This document shows positions 5,935-6,038 of a stretch of DNA of 6,038 nucleotides, one piece after another. The position numbers were made by a program, and so were the translations under genes. This DNA is from Oscillospiraceae bacterium. Its GTDB lineage: Bacteria; Bacillota; Clostridia; Oscillospirales; Oscillospiraceae. The stretch covers positions 1 through 6,038 of the forward strand of contig CACXHI010000171.1 of NCBI GenBank assembly GCA_902767395.1. The letters run 5' to 3'. The notes under the pieces are model-generated. The model did no database searches. It was not told the origin of the DNA and saw only the letters and a list, made by a program, of their open reading frames with translations. Position 1 is the first letter of the stretch. Every line of letters begins with the position of its first letter.

Positions 5935-6011
5935 GGGCCTTTAGCTCAGTCGGTCAGAGCAGCCGGCTCATAACCGGTCGGTCCTGGGTTCGAGTCCCCG
6001 AAGGCCCACCA
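5935..6011 (+). tRNA. tRNA with anticodon CAT (elongator Met, or lysidine-type Ile2)
   Basis: The 77-base gene folds as a full cloverleaf: acceptor GGGCCTT (5935-5941) with AAGGCCC (6001-6007), D stem GCTC/GAGC, anticodon stem GCCGG/CCGGT with loop CTCATAA (anticodon 5969-5971), a five-base variable loop, T loop TTCGAGT, discriminator A and an encoded CCA (6009-6011). The G1-C72 pair excludes an initiator tRNA. The name is uncertain: the TTTAGCTCAG and GGCTCATAACC segments and the C4-G69/C5-G68 pairs resemble tRNA-Ile2, whose C34 is changed to lysidine by TilS, as much as elongator tRNA-Met. The T stem (CTGGG with CCCCG) has one U-C mismatch at pair 50-64. It is first in a tRNA cluster. Confidence 0.95.
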
Positions 6012-6014
6012 TAT

Positions 6015-6038
6015 AGGGGTATAGCTCAATTGGTAGAG
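6015..6038 (+). tRNA. Second tRNA of the cluster, 5' part only, probably tRNA-Trp
   Basis: Three bases after the first tRNA's CCA a second tRNA begins and is cut by the window edge. Acceptor strand AGGGGTA (6015-6021), TA at positions 8-9, D stem GCTC, D loop AATTGGTA and the start of the closing GAG are all in place. An A at position 1 followed by GGGG is characteristic of bacterial tRNA-Trp, but the anticodon is outside the window. If it is Trp, the common order tRNA-Trp, secE, nusG would be expected to the right (inference). Confidence 0.8.

Overview
The window looks like chromosomal DNA from a fairly GC-rich member of the Firmicutes, probably a gut-type clostridium (Oscillospirales-like). 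This is inferred from strong AGGAGG-type ribosome binding sites, sigma-A-like promoters in short AT-rich gaps, a glgB-glgC gene order, a CCA-encoding tRNA cluster, and an intergenic repeat whose minus-strand translation contains HSEQSEES. No gene here fixes the genus.

Layout. On the minus strand, a glycogen synthesis operon starts in the gap at 1961-2188 and runs leftwards: glgB (glycogen branching enzyme, complete) and then the first 11 codons of a gene that fits glgC (ADP-glucose pyrophosphorylase), cut by the window edge. From the same gap a rightward operon starts, encoding a cytosolic M42 metallo-aminopeptidase and an S9 serine peptidase (acylaminoacyl-peptidase/oligopeptidase type). The two genes are tightly coupled: the second ribosome binding site overlaps the first stop codon. 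The pair looks like a peptide-degradation unit, with M42 trimming N-terminal residues and S9 handling short or N-blocked peptides. A third reading unit follows with its own ribosome binding site, but it is a broken GNAT acetyltransferase: most of its N-terminal half is missing and it stops after seven codons.

From 5541 to 5843 there is no gene. This stretch holds a chain of small hairpins and a short dispersed-type repeat. It ends in a long, nearly perfect inverted repeat with A7/T7 flanks, a terminator that could work in both directions. Its right arm contains the -35 box of the next promoter, which drives a tRNA cluster. The first tRNA has anticodon CAT (elongator Met or lysidine-type Ile2). 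The second is cut by the window edge and begins like a tRNA-Trp.

I see no clear novel system such as a defence locus, CRISPR array or mobile element. The most interesting points are the decayed GNAT gene at the operon end, the promoter embedded in a terminator palindrome, the composite intergenic repeat, and the uncertain identity of the CAT tRNA.
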